Shown here: positions 25,657 to 34,941 of the stretch, one piece after another
Position numbering within the stretch: the first letter of the stretch is position 1
Layout of the letters: each line of letters begins with the position of its first letter
DNA from: Archangium violaceum
GTDB taxonomy: Bacteria > Myxococcota > Myxococcia > Myxococcales > Myxococcaceae
NCBI RefSeq assembly: GCF_016859125.1
Contig: NZ_CP069338.1
Coordinates: 7,503,501-7,567,500, forward strand
Reading direction: 5' to 3'
DNA length: 64,000 bases
Made by a program: the position numbers and the translations under genes
Notes under the pieces: generated by a model
Seen by the model: only the letters and a program-made list of their open reading frames with translations
Told to the model about the DNA's origin: nothing
The model's database searches: none

Positions 25657-27210
25657 ATGTCACTGCGTAACAATGGACGGCTCTCGCGCCGGGAAATCTT
25701 GAAGGCCTTGTCGATGTGCGCCGCGGGCTCCGCGATGGGGCCCCTGCTGACGGGTTGCCGGGACGCGCTCACCACCCCGGCGGCACTCGAGCAACTCGGG
25801 GGCGTGCGCCAGGCGCGCCTGGATGGCAAGCCCCGCTTCCTCATCGTGGTGGGCGCCGTGGGAGGCGCCTCCATCGTCGACAGCATGCTGGCGGTGCGGG
25901 CCTCGGAGACAACGGCGGCGGGCGGCGACGCCGCGAAGCTCAACACCTTCGCCGATGCGCAGGTGCAGAACGTGGACGGCTCTCCGTTCCGTGCCGTGAA
26001 GGTGGAAGCCGAGGTTCTGGGCAGCATCCCCATGAAGTTGAAGACGGACCAGTTGCCCTTCGTGAAGAAGTACAAGGACTCCATGCTGGTGGCCACCTCG
26101 GTGGGCACGTCGGTGAACCACGTCATCGCACAGAAGCGCAGCCTCACCGGCAGTGCCGCCTGGCGCGGCCGCACGTTGCAGGAGTGTGTGGCCCTCCAGT
26201 ACGGCGCGGGCTTCCCCCTTCCCAACGTGAACATGGGCAACGGGGGCTTCTCCGAGCGCGGCACCGACAACTCCCTGCCCGCCTACTGCTATGGAGAGGT
26301 GGTGACCAACCCCTCGTTCTGGCCCCTGGGCCTGGATGGCATGAAGGGCCTCAAGGACGTGCCTTCCCGCGACGTGGTGAACCTGGCCCGGGTCGTGCGC
26401 AACTCGCTCGATGCCCAGTCGGTCTTCGGGAAGACCTTCGACGACGCGGCGGCGCTCGAGCTGTGGAACGAGCAGCGCACCTCGGGGCAGGCCTCGCTGG
26501 AGGTGCAGGATCTGATCAGCCGCCTCAACATGATGCCCGACAATCCGCAAGAGACGCCGCTCTCGGAATACGGCCTTTCGAGCTCCCCCGACGCGGAGCG
26601 GTTGCGCGCGGTGTTCCCGAACTACATGACGGATCCCGTGGAGGGGCAGGCGGCGCTGGCCTTCCTGCTGATCAAGAACCGGGTATCGGTATCGGTGACA
26701 CTGGGCCCGTCGTTCAACATCGCGTACGGTTCATCGAAGCAGTTCACCAACCCTCCACTGGCCTACGACTTCAGCCACAATGAGCACCGCTCGGTCCAGG
26801 CCTTCATGTGGTCGCGCATGATGGACACGATCGACAAGCTGATCGAATTGCTCGAGTCGGAGCCCTTCGACTCGAGCGGCGAGAGCCTGTGGGACCGCTC
26901 GTTGATCTACATGGCGACAGAGTTCGGGCGCACGCGCACACGACAGGCAGGGGCCACGCAGTTCGGCACCGGGCATGACCTCAACAACGGGTTCATGATT
27001 CTGTCGCCGATGGTCCGGGGCAACACGGTGTTGGGAGGCGTGGATCCGAAGACCACGCTGACCTACGGTTTCGACCCGCGCACCGGCGCGCCTCTGCCCG
27101 GCAAGATGGAGGCGAACGAGGCGGACATCTTCTCGGGCATCCTCACCGCGATGGGCGTCGATACCTCCGGCAGCGGGCTGCCCGACGCGAGCGCCTTCGC
27201 GCGCACCTGA
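25657..27210 (+). CDS. DUF1501-family protein with Tat-like leader
   Basis: 517 residues. The N-terminus LSRREILKALSMCAAGSAMG is a twin-arginine export signal, and the GC following it (LLTGCRD) could also be a lipid-attachment site. The body matches DUF1501, an alkaline-phosphatase/sulfatase-like fold: PRFLIVVGAVGGAS early, LIYMATEFGRTRTR and GTGHDLNNGFMILSP late. Folded export across the inner membrane is expected. It forms one operon with the cytochrome-like and lipoprotein genes. Confidence 0.85.
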   Translation: MSLRNNGRLSRREILKALSMCAAGSAMGPLLTGCRDALTTPAALEQLGGVRQARLDGKPRFLIVVGAVGGASIVDSMLAVRASETTAAGGDAAKLNTFADAQVQNVDGSPFRAVKVEAEVLGSIPMKLKTDQLPFVKKYKDSMLVATSVGTSVNHVIAQKRSLTGSAAWRGRTLQECVALQYGAGFPLPNVNMGNGGFSERGTDNSLPAYCYGEVVTNPSFWPLGLDGMKGLKDVPSRDVVNLARVVRNSLDAQSVFGKTFDDAAALELWNEQRTSGQASLEVQDLISRLNMMPDNPQETPLSEYGLSSSPDAERLRAVFPNYMTDPVEGQAALAFLLIKNRVSVSVTLGPSFNIAYGSSKQFTNPPLAYDFSHNEHRSVQAFMWSRMMDTIDKLIELLESEPFDSSGESLWDRSLIYMATEFGRTRTRQAGATQFGTGHDLNNGFMILSPMVRGNTVLGGVDPKTTLTYGFDPRTGAPLPGKMEANEADIFSGILTAMGVDTSGSGLPDASAFART

Positions 27211-27238
27211 GAGCCCGGGACCGGAGGGACGCTGCGCC

Positions 27239-27385
27239 CAATTCGGTGCGTTGATCGGCGATGGCGCGCGCATCGGCGCCAATGCCTTCCTGTCCTCCGG
27301 AACGAGCCTCGCAGCCGGCACGGTGGTGGGCCGGCTGCGACTCGTCGAGCAGGATGGGGCGGAGCCTCGGGGGATAGGAGCTTAG
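27239..27385 (+). pseudogene. Remnant of a hexapeptide-repeat (left-handed beta-helix) protein
   Basis: An open frame without start codon reads LIGDGARIGANAFLSSGTSL and ends VVGRLRLVEQ...GIGA, the C-terminal coil pattern of hexapeptide acyl- or nucleotidyltransferases. Only about 48 codons remain between the DUF1501 gene and the convergent lipoprotein gene, so this is a 3' scrap. Confidence 0.5.
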
Positions 27386-28944
27386 TGGTCGCCCCAGCGG
27401 AGCACCTGCACCATCTGCACCTTGCCGCTGAGGAAGAATCGCGGGCTCGCTCCTGCCTGGGGATCCGCACCGAGCGTCACCGGCACATCCGAGTTGCGGA
27501 CCCCCTCGGTGAAGGAGCCCGCCTGGGTGGTGCCGAATGTGGAGTTGTCCACCCAGAGCCATACCTGGCCATTCCCGTCATATGCGCCGGTGATGAGGTA
27601 GCCATTCGTGCCGTTGAGCGCGGACAGCGAGCGGGTGGCATACTGGTAGCCTCCCTCCACGTGGACACCGAAGCGCAGTGTCCGTGCACCGGAACTGGAG
27701 CGGAAGAGCTCGAGCGCGAAGGCACCGTTCTCCGACTTGCTCACCAGGGCCATGGTGCAACTGCTGGCACCTCCGGGGCAACTCGTCAGCAGATCATCGA
27801 AGTTGACGTAGGCGCTCACGAAGTACCCCTGCCCCGCGGCGGTGTCCGCGTCGTAGAAGGGCATCGACAGGGCGGAGGCCGCGCTGAAGGCGAGTGAGGT
27901 GCCGTAGAGGTTCTCTCCGGTGCCATCCGTCAGGGTGCTCGGAGCACCGGCGACGTTGACGGGGGCCGTGTACGTGGTGGCGTTCGTCTGGTGGTAGCGA
28001 ATGCTCGTTCCCGAGGCTGGCTGGTTCCACACGCTCAGGTAGAGGAGCTGGTTGTTCTCCGAGACGACGGCCCGTGCCTTGGCGACGTCGTAGTCCACCA
28101 CGAAGGCGTCCACCTCCTCGCGCAGGTTGGACAGGTAGACTTCGCCGAAACTGGCCGGGATGGTCCACAGGGTGACGCCCAGCCCCAGGGACTTCGCGTA
28201 GGCGATCTTCGAGAGGATGTTCTTGTCGGCGTAGGGGAACTCGACACCGTGCCAGCCACGGCTGTAGGCATCCTGGATGAGTCCGTGCGTCGCCTGATTC
28301 GCCGAGAACAGGACGTGGAGCCGGAGGTGGGGGCTGATGGCCGGGTATTGCCCGAGGAGCGCTTGCGTCTCGATGATGTTGGCTCGGGTGGCGTGGAAGG
28401 AGCGGATGACGACCGGGCGCCCAGTGCGTGCGTACCAGGTCCGGCGGGCATCGAGGAGGTCGAGGATCTTGCGCGCGATGCTCGCGTGCGAGCTCGTCTC
28501 CTTGATTTCGAGATAGAGCACCGCGTCGTCAGCCTGCAACGCCGGGGAGTCCAGCACGTTCGCGAGCAGCGCGCCGGTGGTGCCTCCGTCGTCATCGTGG
28601 TCCACGTACACCTGGCCGTTCTGCTCCTTGAGGTCGAACTCGATGATGTCGGCGTCGGCGGCGATGGCGGCCTGAACGCGCGAGAGCGTGGACTCGAGAC
28701 TCCTCGCGGAACCAAGGATGCTGTCCACGTAGGTGTTGTGACTGCAGATGCCGACGACGTGCCCCCGCGCGGTAAGGGGGAAGGGCTTGTTGACGCCAGC
28801 CCAATATCCGTCGTTCACCAGGGCCGTCGCTCGTGTCTCCAGGGCGTGTTCGCCTGAGTCCCCGGCGGATACCGGCTCCGCTCCGCAGCCCATGACCGCG
28901 ATGAGACTTCCCAGCCACCAACAACGAAGAATGCGTGTGTTCAT
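27382..28944 (-). CDS. Glycerophosphodiester phosphodiesterase-like lipoprotein with LamG-type domain
   Basis: 520 residues, start at 28944 behind CCGAGGA. Lipobox SLIAVMGCGAE. A TIM-barrel domain (about 50-300) has GICSHNTYVDS, IIEFDLKEQNGQVYVDHDDD and SFHATRAN, the layout of PI-PLC/GDPD-like phosphodiesterases with the paired catalytic histidines. The C-terminal 200 residues form a concanavalin-like sandwich (YVNFDDLLTSCPGGASSCTM, RTLRFGVHVEGG), probably for binding. Surface or periplasmic; substrate likely a phosphodiester head group. Divergent from the mannosidase gene. Confidence 0.82.
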   Translation of the reverse strand: MNTRILRCWWLGSLIAVMGCGAEPVSAGDSGEHALETRATALVNDGYWAGVNKPFPLTARGHVVGICSHNTYVDSILGSARSLESTLSRVQAAIAADADIIEFDLKEQNGQVYVDHDDDGGTTGALLANVLDSPALQADDAVLYLEIKETSSHASIARKILDLLDARRTWYARTGRPVVIRSFHATRANIIETQALLGQYPAISPHLRLHVLFSANQATHGLIQDAYSRGWHGVEFPYADKNILSKIAYAKSLGLGVTLWTIPASFGEVYLSNLREEVDAFVVDYDVAKARAVVSENNQLLYLSVWNQPASGTSIRYHQTNATTYTAPVNVAGAPSTLTDGTGENLYGTSLAFSAASALSMPFYDADTAAGQGYFVSAYVNFDDLLTSCPGGASSCTMALVSKSENGAFALELFRSSSGARTLRFGVHVEGGYQYATRSLSALNGTNGYLITGAYDGNGQVWLWVDNSTFGTTQAGSFTEGVRNSDVPVTLGADPQAGASPRFFLSGKVQMVQVLRWGDH

Positions 28945-29287
28945 CAGATCCTCGGGACGAGTATGGGAAATAGCCAGATGCACCGCGGGCATGAGCGGGG
29001 CGGGGGAAGGTACCGACGGACCAGGGTGACCGGGGGGACAAGCCCGTGAACTCGAGGTATCCGGCTTCACCTGCTCGTGCATCCCCTCGGGCGGAGCATG
29101 CCCTTCATCGCGTTTCCGCTCTGTATGACGAAAATTCCTCCGTGGATGTGTGTGTTCACATGGAGTGGTGACCAGTTGGACACGGAGTCTTGACAATGCC
29201 TCCCCACAGCATGGATTCCATGAAACCCAATCAGACGCGACTGCATCGTGGTCGTCCCTTTCATGGTTCGCGTCGATGGAGAGGCTC
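28945..29287. other. Divergent intergenic region
   Basis: About 340 nt between the GDPD-like and GH92 genes, more AT-rich near 29100-29240 (GTGTGTGTTCACATGGAG). It must hold both promoters. I see no convincing small gene, and no repeat shared with other places in the window. Confidence 0.4.
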
Positions 29288-32080
29288 ATGTCGAAGACCC
29301 TGCAGCGCGCTGTTCTTGCGTACGGATCACTTCTTCTTCTCGCGCTCCTGGCTCCCGGTTGCCGTGACGATGGCCCGGGGGGCGCGGACTCCGGGGTTGA
29401 CCCTCCCGATTCCGGGGTCGAGACGGACGCCGGTGTGGGCCAGCCCGACGCCGGCCCGCCGCCCATCGAGGACCTCGCGAGGCACGTCGACCCGTTCATC
29501 GGCACCGATGACAGCGACTCGCCCTTCCCGGTGCCGGGCGGAGCCGGTGGCAGCACCTTTCCGGGCGCGACCGTGCCCTTCGGCATGCTGCAACTCAGCC
29601 CCGACTCGCCGACCGGCTCGCCCTCGGGATACCGCTACAGCGACCCGCTCATCGAGCACTTCAGCCTGACCCACTTCAACGGCGCGGGCTGCCCCAACAA
29701 CGAGGATCTGCCATTCCTGCCGCGCGTCGGCGCGCTCACCTCGTCGCCCGCGGCCAACTGGGAGAGCTTCCGCACCGGATACAAGAAAGAGACCGAGGCG
29801 GCCTCGCCCGGCTACTACCGCGTCACGCTCGACGGCGACATCGAGGTGGAGCTGACCACGACCACGCGCACTGGCATGGTGCGCCTGCACTACCCGGCTT
29901 CCGAAGTCGCCCAGTTTCTCCTCCACACCGGCCGCAGCGCGACCGGCGTGCGCATCGGCTCCGTGCAGATCGTCGGAAACGACAAGATCCGCGGCAGCGT
30001 CGTCGCGGGCGGCTTCTGCGGCTCGAGCCAGGTCTTCTCCATCTTCTTCGCGGCGCAGTTCGACCGGCCGTTCAAGTCCTCGGGGACCTGGCTGGGCAAG
30101 ACGCTGTCGCCGGGCAAGACCACCGCGGAAGGCACCGGCTCGGGCGCTTTCGTGACCTTCGACACGACCCGCGACCCGGCCGTGCAGATGAAGATCGGCA
30201 TCTCCTTCGTCAGCATCGCCAACGCCGAGGCCAACCTGGCGGCCGAGAACTCTGGCTGGGACTTCGACGCCGTGCGCACGGCCGCGCGTGAGCGGTGGAA
30301 CGAGGTGCTCAACCGGGTCGAGCTCACCGGAGGCAGCGACGCGGACCTCGAGCAGTTCTACACCGCGCTCTACCACGTCTTCCAGAACCCCAACGTCGCC
30401 AGCGACGTGAATGGCCAGTACCTGGGCTTCGACCTCTCGGTGCACGTGGCCGACGGCTGGACCGTGTACCAGAACTACTCCGGCTGGGACATCATCCGCT
30501 CGTGGACGCACCTCGTGGCCGCGATCGCGCCGGAGGCGCCGGACATCATCCGCTCGATGGTCGAGGACGGCGTGCAGGGCGGCCTCCTTCCCTTCTGGTC
30601 GCACCAGAATGTCGAGACCAACGTCATGGTCGGCGACCCCGGTACGGTGAACGTCGCCAACGCCTATGCCATGGGCGTGCGCGGCTTCGACACCGACGCG
30701 GCGCTGCAACTCATGCTCAAGTCGGCGAGCAACCCGTATGACACGCAGCGCTGGAACCTCTCCGACTGGCTCACGTACCACTACGCGGGCGGCAACGCGG
30801 CCATGTCGCTCGAGTACGCGATGGCTGACTTCGCCATCTCGCGGTTCGCTGGCGCGCTCGGCCAGACCGCGGTGCGCGACGAGTACCTCACGCGCTCGCA
30901 CTACTGGACCGAGAGCTGGAACCCCGCCGACAAGCTGATCGAGCCGCGCGTGGGCGCCCCTCAGCCGGGCGCGACGGCTTCGCGCATCTACGAGGTGGAG
31001 GTCTTCGGCGCCGCCGCGCCGGCCACCAACCTGGCGCTCAACCAATCCGCCACCGCGAGCGATTCGTGCAACGCCAGCGAGAGCCCGTCCAAGGCGGTGA
31101 ACGGCACGATCAACGGCGGCTCCAGCGACAAGTGGTGCGACAACACCAGCAGCGACAAGTGGTGGCAGGTCGACCTGGGCAGCGTGCAGTCGATCGACAA
31201 GATCGTCCTCTACCACGCGGGCGCGGGAGGTGAGACGACCGCCTGGAACACCCAGGACTTCACGCTCAGCGTCAGCACCGACAACATGACCTTCGAGACC
31301 GTCGCCACGGTCACCGGCAACACCGCGAACATCACCAGGCACGACTTCACCGCGCGCAATGCCCGCTACGTGAAGCTCTCCATCCAGACGGCCATTCAGG
31401 TTGGAACGCTCGGTGCGTGGGATTGCCAGCCCCTCGATGTGTCATCGCAGTGCGGCTACATCGAGGGTAACGCGGCGCAGTACGTCTGGATGGTTCCGCA
31501 CGACCTCGAGGGCCTGTTCACGCTCATGGGCGGCCACGCCAAGGCCGAGAAGCGCCTCGACGACCTCTTCACCGAACTCAACGCGGGCACCGAGCGGCCA
31601 CACTTCTACATCGGCAACGAGCCCGAGCACGGCACGCCGTGGATCTACAACTTCGCGCAGAGGCCCTGGAAGACGCAGGCGATCGTGCGCCGCATCATCG
31701 ACGAGGAGTTCAACGGCAATCCGGGCGGTCTGCCCGGCAACGACGACCTGGGCTCGACCTCGGCCTGGCTCGTCTGGAGCTACCTCGGCATGTACCCGGC
31801 CATCCCTGGCACCGACGTGCTCGTGATCAACGGCCCGTGGTTCCCCAGAGCCAGGGTGCACCTCGCCAACGGCAACGTCCTGACCATCGAGGGCCAGGGG
31901 GCCGGCCCGACCTCGAGCTACATCCAGAGTCTGGCCATCGACGGCATGGCGACCACGAAGAACTTCGTCCGCTTCGCCGACATCGCCTCGGGCGCCACGC
32001 TGAAGTACGTCATGGGCCCCACGGCCAACGAGTCGTGGGGCAGCGGCGAGGCGGATCGTCCGCCGAGCTTCGCGCCGTAG
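29288..32080 (+). CDS. Secreted GH92 alpha-mannosidase with inserted F5/8-type C (discoidin) domain
   Basis: 930 residues, ATG at 29288 behind GGAGAGG. Lipobox LLLALLAPGC followed by an Asp/Pro/Gly linker rich in PDSGVETDAGV. GH92 landmarks run from DPFIGTDDSDSPFPVPGGAG through FPGATVPFGMLQLSPD, LTHFNGAGCPNNEDLP, YSGWDIIRSW and IGNEPEHGTPWIYNF to GLPGNDDLGSTSAWLVWS. A discoidin-like module of about 130 residues (ALNQSATASDSCNASE ... ARYVKLSIQT) sits inside the catalytic region, before the NEPEHG segment. GH92 enzymes trim alpha-mannose from glycans with calcium; here on the cell surface or outside. Confidence 0.9.
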   Translation: MSKTLQRAVLAYGSLLLLALLAPGCRDDGPGGADSGVDPPDSGVETDAGVGQPDAGPPPIEDLARHVDPFIGTDDSDSPFPVPGGAGGSTFPGATVPFGMLQLSPDSPTGSPSGYRYSDPLIEHFSLTHFNGAGCPNNEDLPFLPRVGALTSSPAANWESFRTGYKKETEAASPGYYRVTLDGDIEVELTTTTRTGMVRLHYPASEVAQFLLHTGRSATGVRIGSVQIVGNDKIRGSVVAGGFCGSSQVFSIFFAAQFDRPFKSSGTWLGKTLSPGKTTAEGTGSGAFVTFDTTRDPAVQMKIGISFVSIANAEANLAAENSGWDFDAVRTAARERWNEVLNRVELTGGSDADLEQFYTALYHVFQNPNVASDVNGQYLGFDLSVHVADGWTVYQNYSGWDIIRSWTHLVAAIAPEAPDIIRSMVEDGVQGGLLPFWSHQNVETNVMVGDPGTVNVANAYAMGVRGFDTDAALQLMLKSASNPYDTQRWNLSDWLTYHYAGGNAAMSLEYAMADFAISRFAGALGQTAVRDEYLTRSHYWTESWNPADKLIEPRVGAPQPGATASRIYEVEVFGAAAPATNLALNQSATASDSCNASESPSKAVNGTINGGSSDKWCDNTSSDKWWQVDLGSVQSIDKIVLYHAGAGGETTAWNTQDFTLSVSTDNMTFETVATVTGNTANITRHDFTARNARYVKLSIQTAIQVGTLGAWDCQPLDVSSQCGYIEGNAAQYVWMVPHDLEGLFTLMGGHAKAEKRLDDLFTELNAGTERPHFYIGNEPEHGTPWIYNFAQRPWKTQAIVRRIIDEEFNGNPGGLPGNDDLGSTSAWLVWSYLGMYPAIPGTDVLVINGPWFPRARVHLANGNVLTIEGQGAGPTSSYIQSLAIDGMATTKNFVRFADIASGATLKYVMGPTANESWGSGEADRPPSFAP

Positions 32081-32133
32081 GTCGTGTCCGCCGTTGCTCG
32101 CGTCGAGCGGCGGGGATTCTTCCGAGCCGTGCG

Positions 32134-32262
32134 TCAGGGAGACGTCGCCGCTTCGAGCATGTCGTAGGCGTGGTTGGCCAGGATGCCGTGGGTGTGTAGC
32201 TGGTGGGGTGGAGCTCGTCCCAGAACAGGTACGTATCCGGGTTGACCGACTCGATGTTGGAT
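32134..32262 (-). pseudogene. Remnant of an SGNH/GDSL hydrolase 3' end
   Basis: On the minus strand one frame reads SVNPDTYLFWDELHPTS, the catalytic Asp-x-x-His block of GDSL esterases. The neighbouring frame then continues HGILANHAYDMLEAATSP to the stop. The two parts are joined only by a frameshift, and a stop lies directly before the first part, so just the last 40 residues of the enzyme survive. Confidence 0.6.
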
Positions 32263-32290
32263 TACGGCCTTGGCCGCCGTGGCCGAGAGG

Positions 32291-32443
32291 ATGCTTACCC
32301 TGGCCCTGCTCCTGGTGCTGCATCTGGTCCTCCTGGGCTGGCTGGAGGCTGCCGCCGGAGCGAGAGCCGACGTGTACATGGGACAGTTCCTGGAGGCGCT
32401 GGCGGACCGCCCACTCGAGCAGCGGCCGGCTGGAACGAAGTAG
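32291..32443 (+). CDS. Possible 50-residue membrane-anchored peptide
   Basis: ATG at 32291 preceded by GAGAGG. MLTLALLLVLHLVLLGWLEA is strongly hydrophobic and would form a signal anchor, followed by a short polar tail (LEALADRPLEQRPAGTK). It lies between the hydrolase remnant and the DUF2165 gene. No homologue recognised; it could be chance. Confidence 0.25.
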   Translation: MLTLALLLVLHLVLLGWLEAAAGARADVYMGQFLEALADRPLEQRPAGTK

Positions 32444-32510
32444 AGTGCAGGGAGGTCTTCAGTGGTAACAACCCCCACAATCGAACAAGAGACTGAAAGG
32501 GGAAGGAACG

Positions 32511-33020
32511 TTGAGCACTACGCTCGCCTTGCGCTGGCTCAAGATGTTGCTCCTGCTGATGACGGCGCTCTTCGCCTCCGTGGTGGTGTTCGGCAACCTG
32601 ACCGATTACGGCTCCAACTACGCGTTCGTCCAGCACGTCCTGTCGATGGACACCACGTTCGAGGGTAACAAGCTGATGTGGCGCGCCATCACCAGCCCCG
32701 CCCTGCACACCCTCGCCTATGGGTTGATCATTCTTACCGAGGCCGCGCTGGCCGCCTTCGCCTGGGTTGGGACTTACCGGCTCTACCGGAAACTGAATGC
32801 GGATGCGCGGGCGTTCAGCCAGGCCAAGGCATATGGGTTCGTGGCCTACGCTGTGGGTCTCGTTCTCTTCTTCTTCGGCTTCATCGTCGTCGGCAGCGAG
32901 TGGTTTGCCATGTGGCAATCACCGACCTGGAACGGCAAGCAGACGGCCATGGACATCGTGGAGGTGCTGCTCGGGTCTACCATCCTGCTGGCGCTTCCAG
33001 AGCGAGAGTTGGCCGAATAG
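32511..33020 (+). CDS. DUF2165-family inner-membrane protein
   Basis: 169 residues, TTG start with a strong AGGGGAAGGA ribosome site 4 nt before it. Four hydrophobic helices: MLLLLMTALFASVVVFGN, ALHTLAYGLIILTEAALAAF, AYGFVAYAVGLVLFFFGFIV and a C-terminal VEVLLGSTILLAL. The family is widespread in proteobacteria and without known function. Stand-alone, convergent with the LysR gene. Confidence 0.82.
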   Translation: MSTTLALRWLKMLLLLMTALFASVVVFGNLTDYGSNYAFVQHVLSMDTTFEGNKLMWRAITSPALHTLAYGLIILTEAALAAFAWVGTYRLYRKLNADARAFSQAKAYGFVAYAVGLVLFFFGFIVVGSEWFAMWQSPTWNGKQTAMDIVEVLLGSTILLALPERELAE

Positions 33021-33130
33021 CCAGCGCGGAACCGTCATGCGCAGCGGGAGGTGCGGCGGTATTCGGCCTACCTGGGGCAAACCAGCGCACAGCCGCGAGC
33101 GCCCGTTATCGGTCGCGGCGCACAAGGGGC

Positions 33131-34003
33131 TCATGGGCGCTCGCCGTTCAGGTTTCCCTTGAGCCACTCCATCAGCGCTCGCACCCTGGGCACGTGCTGC
33201 TTCGAGCGATGGACGACCATCCAGATGTCGCGCGAAGGGAGGCTGTCGCTGTTCCGCTCTCCGAGCCGCCGAGGAGGAACTTCCACCACATGGGCGAGCC
33301 GCGCGGCGAGACCTCGGGGCAGGAGGGCCACCCCAAGGCCCGCTTGGACCGCGAGCCCGAGTGACTCGATGTCTTCGACGAGCAGTCTCGGGGGGCGGGT
33401 GGCGAAGACGCGTTCGGCGTGGCGCTGTTCGGGGACCCCGGCGAGCGAGCCCGTCAGGCCCAGCCATGGAACCTCGGGGTGGAGCTCGAGAGAGGAGGCC
33501 GCGAAGAACGCGTAGGACACCGAGTGCACCTTCCGCGCGACGAGCTCGCCGCGCTCGGGGCGGAACATCCGGAGCGCCACGTCGGCTTCACCAGCGGCGA
33601 GGCTGCTGATCCGGTTCTCCGCCAGGATGCGCAGGCGCAGGTGGGGAAAGGCCCGGTAGAACTCCGGCAGGCGGGGGGTCAGCTCCCAGCGCACCAGCTC
33701 GCCGACGGTGGTCAGGGTGACTTCGCCGTGGAGCTCCGGCGTGTCTTCCAGGGCGGACCGAGCCGCCAGCGCGGCGTCCACCATGGGCTGCACCGCCGCC
33801 AGCAACGAGGACCCGCGCTCCGTCAGCCGCGGAGGGGATTCGCGCAGCAGCAACGGGGAACCGGCGCTCTCCTCCAGCCGGGCCAGGTGTCTGCTGACGG
33901 TCGACTGGCTCAAGCCCAGGGCCTTCGACGCGGCGGTCAGGCTACCGAGGCGAGCGACCGCCTCGAACGTGCGCAACAAATCCCACTCCACCCGAACCTC
34001 CAT
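33131..34003 (-). CDS. LysR-family transcriptional regulator
   Basis: 290 residues. The N-terminal winged helix is clear (LLRTFEAVARLGSLTAASKA, GLSQSTVSRHLARLEES), followed by the substrate-binding domain (about 90-285) with GEVTLTTVGELVRW and QAGLGVALLPRGLAARL. Regulators of this group act as tetramers on the gap to a divergent target. Here the divergent neighbour, 92 nt away, is the metallo-beta-lactamase-fold gene, which is the natural target; the inducer is unknown. Confidence 0.92.
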   Translation of the reverse strand: MEVRVEWDLLRTFEAVARLGSLTAASKALGLSQSTVSRHLARLEESAGSPLLLRESPPRLTERGSSLLAAVQPMVDAALAARSALEDTPELHGEVTLTTVGELVRWELTPRLPEFYRAFPHLRLRILAENRISSLAAGEADVALRMFRPERGELVARKVHSVSYAFFAASSLELHPEVPWLGLTGSLAGVPEQRHAERVFATRPPRLLVEDIESLGLAVQAGLGVALLPRGLAARLAHVVEVPPRRLGERNSDSLPSRDIWMVVHRSKQHVPRVRALMEWLKGNLNGERP

Positions 34004-34095
34004 GCGAAAACGGATGCCCGGCTTCCAAATCTAGCGGTATCCATCCGTTCGTGCGGTCTCTATTCATCCGGGGCAACCTCACACCGGAGTGCCCC

Positions 34096-34941
34096 ATGAA
34101 GATCCGCCACCTGCGCAACGCCACGACCCTCCTGACCCTGGGAACGCACCGTCTGCTGGTCGACCCGATGCTCGCCCGGCAGGGGACGCTCCCGGGCTTC
34201 AAGTTCTTCGGAGGCGGCCGTCGCCCCAACCCCCTGGTCGCACTGCCGCCCGACACGTTCGCGTTGCTGGAGGAGGTGACGGGCGTACTCATCACCCACG
34301 AGCACCCGGACCACCTGGACGCGGCGGGCCTCCGATGGATACGGGAGCACGGGCTGCCCGTGTGGGCGAGCCGCGTGGACGCGCCGAACCTCGGGAAGAA
34401 GAGGCTCGACGTTCACGAACTCGAAGATGGCGCGCTCGGGATGGCGGTGGAGATCATCCCGGCCCGACACGGTCGCGGGTTGCTCTCGTGGCTGATGGGG
34501 CCCGTGTCGGGCTACTACCTGGCGCACCCGGACGAGCCGAGCGTGTACATCACGTCGGACGCGGTGCTCACGGACGGAGTCCTGGAGGCAGTGGAGCGCC
34601 TCCAGCCCGACGTCATCATCGCCCCGGCGGGCGCGGCGAACATGGGGGTGGGCGGCGACATCCTGTTCTCGGTCGACGAGCTCGTGACGCTCGTCAGGCG
34701 CGCGCCCGGACGGGTCGTCCTCAATCACCTGGAAGCGCTCGACCACTGCCCGACCACGCGCGATGCGCTACGCGAGCGGATGAAGGCCGAGGGGCTGCTC
34801 GCGAAGGTGCACATCCCCGAAGACGGCGAGGAGATGCACTTCGAGCGGCCGGACACGCTGCCGCATCCGCGCCCGAAGGTTGGCGCCAGTAGGGCACCAG
34901 GCTTCCAGAAGTGGGTCACCGCGAGGCTCATGGGGATGTGA
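34096..34941 (+). CDS. Metallo-beta-lactamase-fold hydrolase (UlaG/L-ascorbate-lactonase-like)
   Basis: 281 residues, ATG at 34096 with GGAG upstream. Metal-binding motif HxHxDH in VLITHEHPDHLDAAG, further ligands in IIPARHGRG, YITSDAVLTDG and VVLNHLEALDHCP. The start MKIRHLRNATTLLTLGTHRL resembles the RomA/UlaG-like group that takes small esters, lactones or phospholipid-like substrates. Cytoplasmic. Divergent from the LysR gene, which probably controls it. Confidence 0.88.
   Translation: MKIRHLRNATTLLTLGTHRLLVDPMLARQGTLPGFKFFGGGRRPNPLVALPPDTFALLEEVTGVLITHEHPDHLDAAGLRWIREHGLPVWASRVDAPNLGKKRLDVHELEDGALGMAVEIIPARHGRGLLSWLMGPVSGYYLAHPDEPSVYITSDAVLTDGVLEAVERLQPDVIIAPAGAANMGVGGDILFSVDELVTLVRRAPGRVVLNHLEALDHCPTTRDALRERMKAEGLLAKVHIPEDGEEMHFERPDTLPHPRPKVGASRAPGFQKWVTARLMGM

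Noticed and set aside
29327-31342. 671-codon minus-strand open frame
   Set aside because: Antisense to the GH92 gene, whose catalytic motifs are clear.
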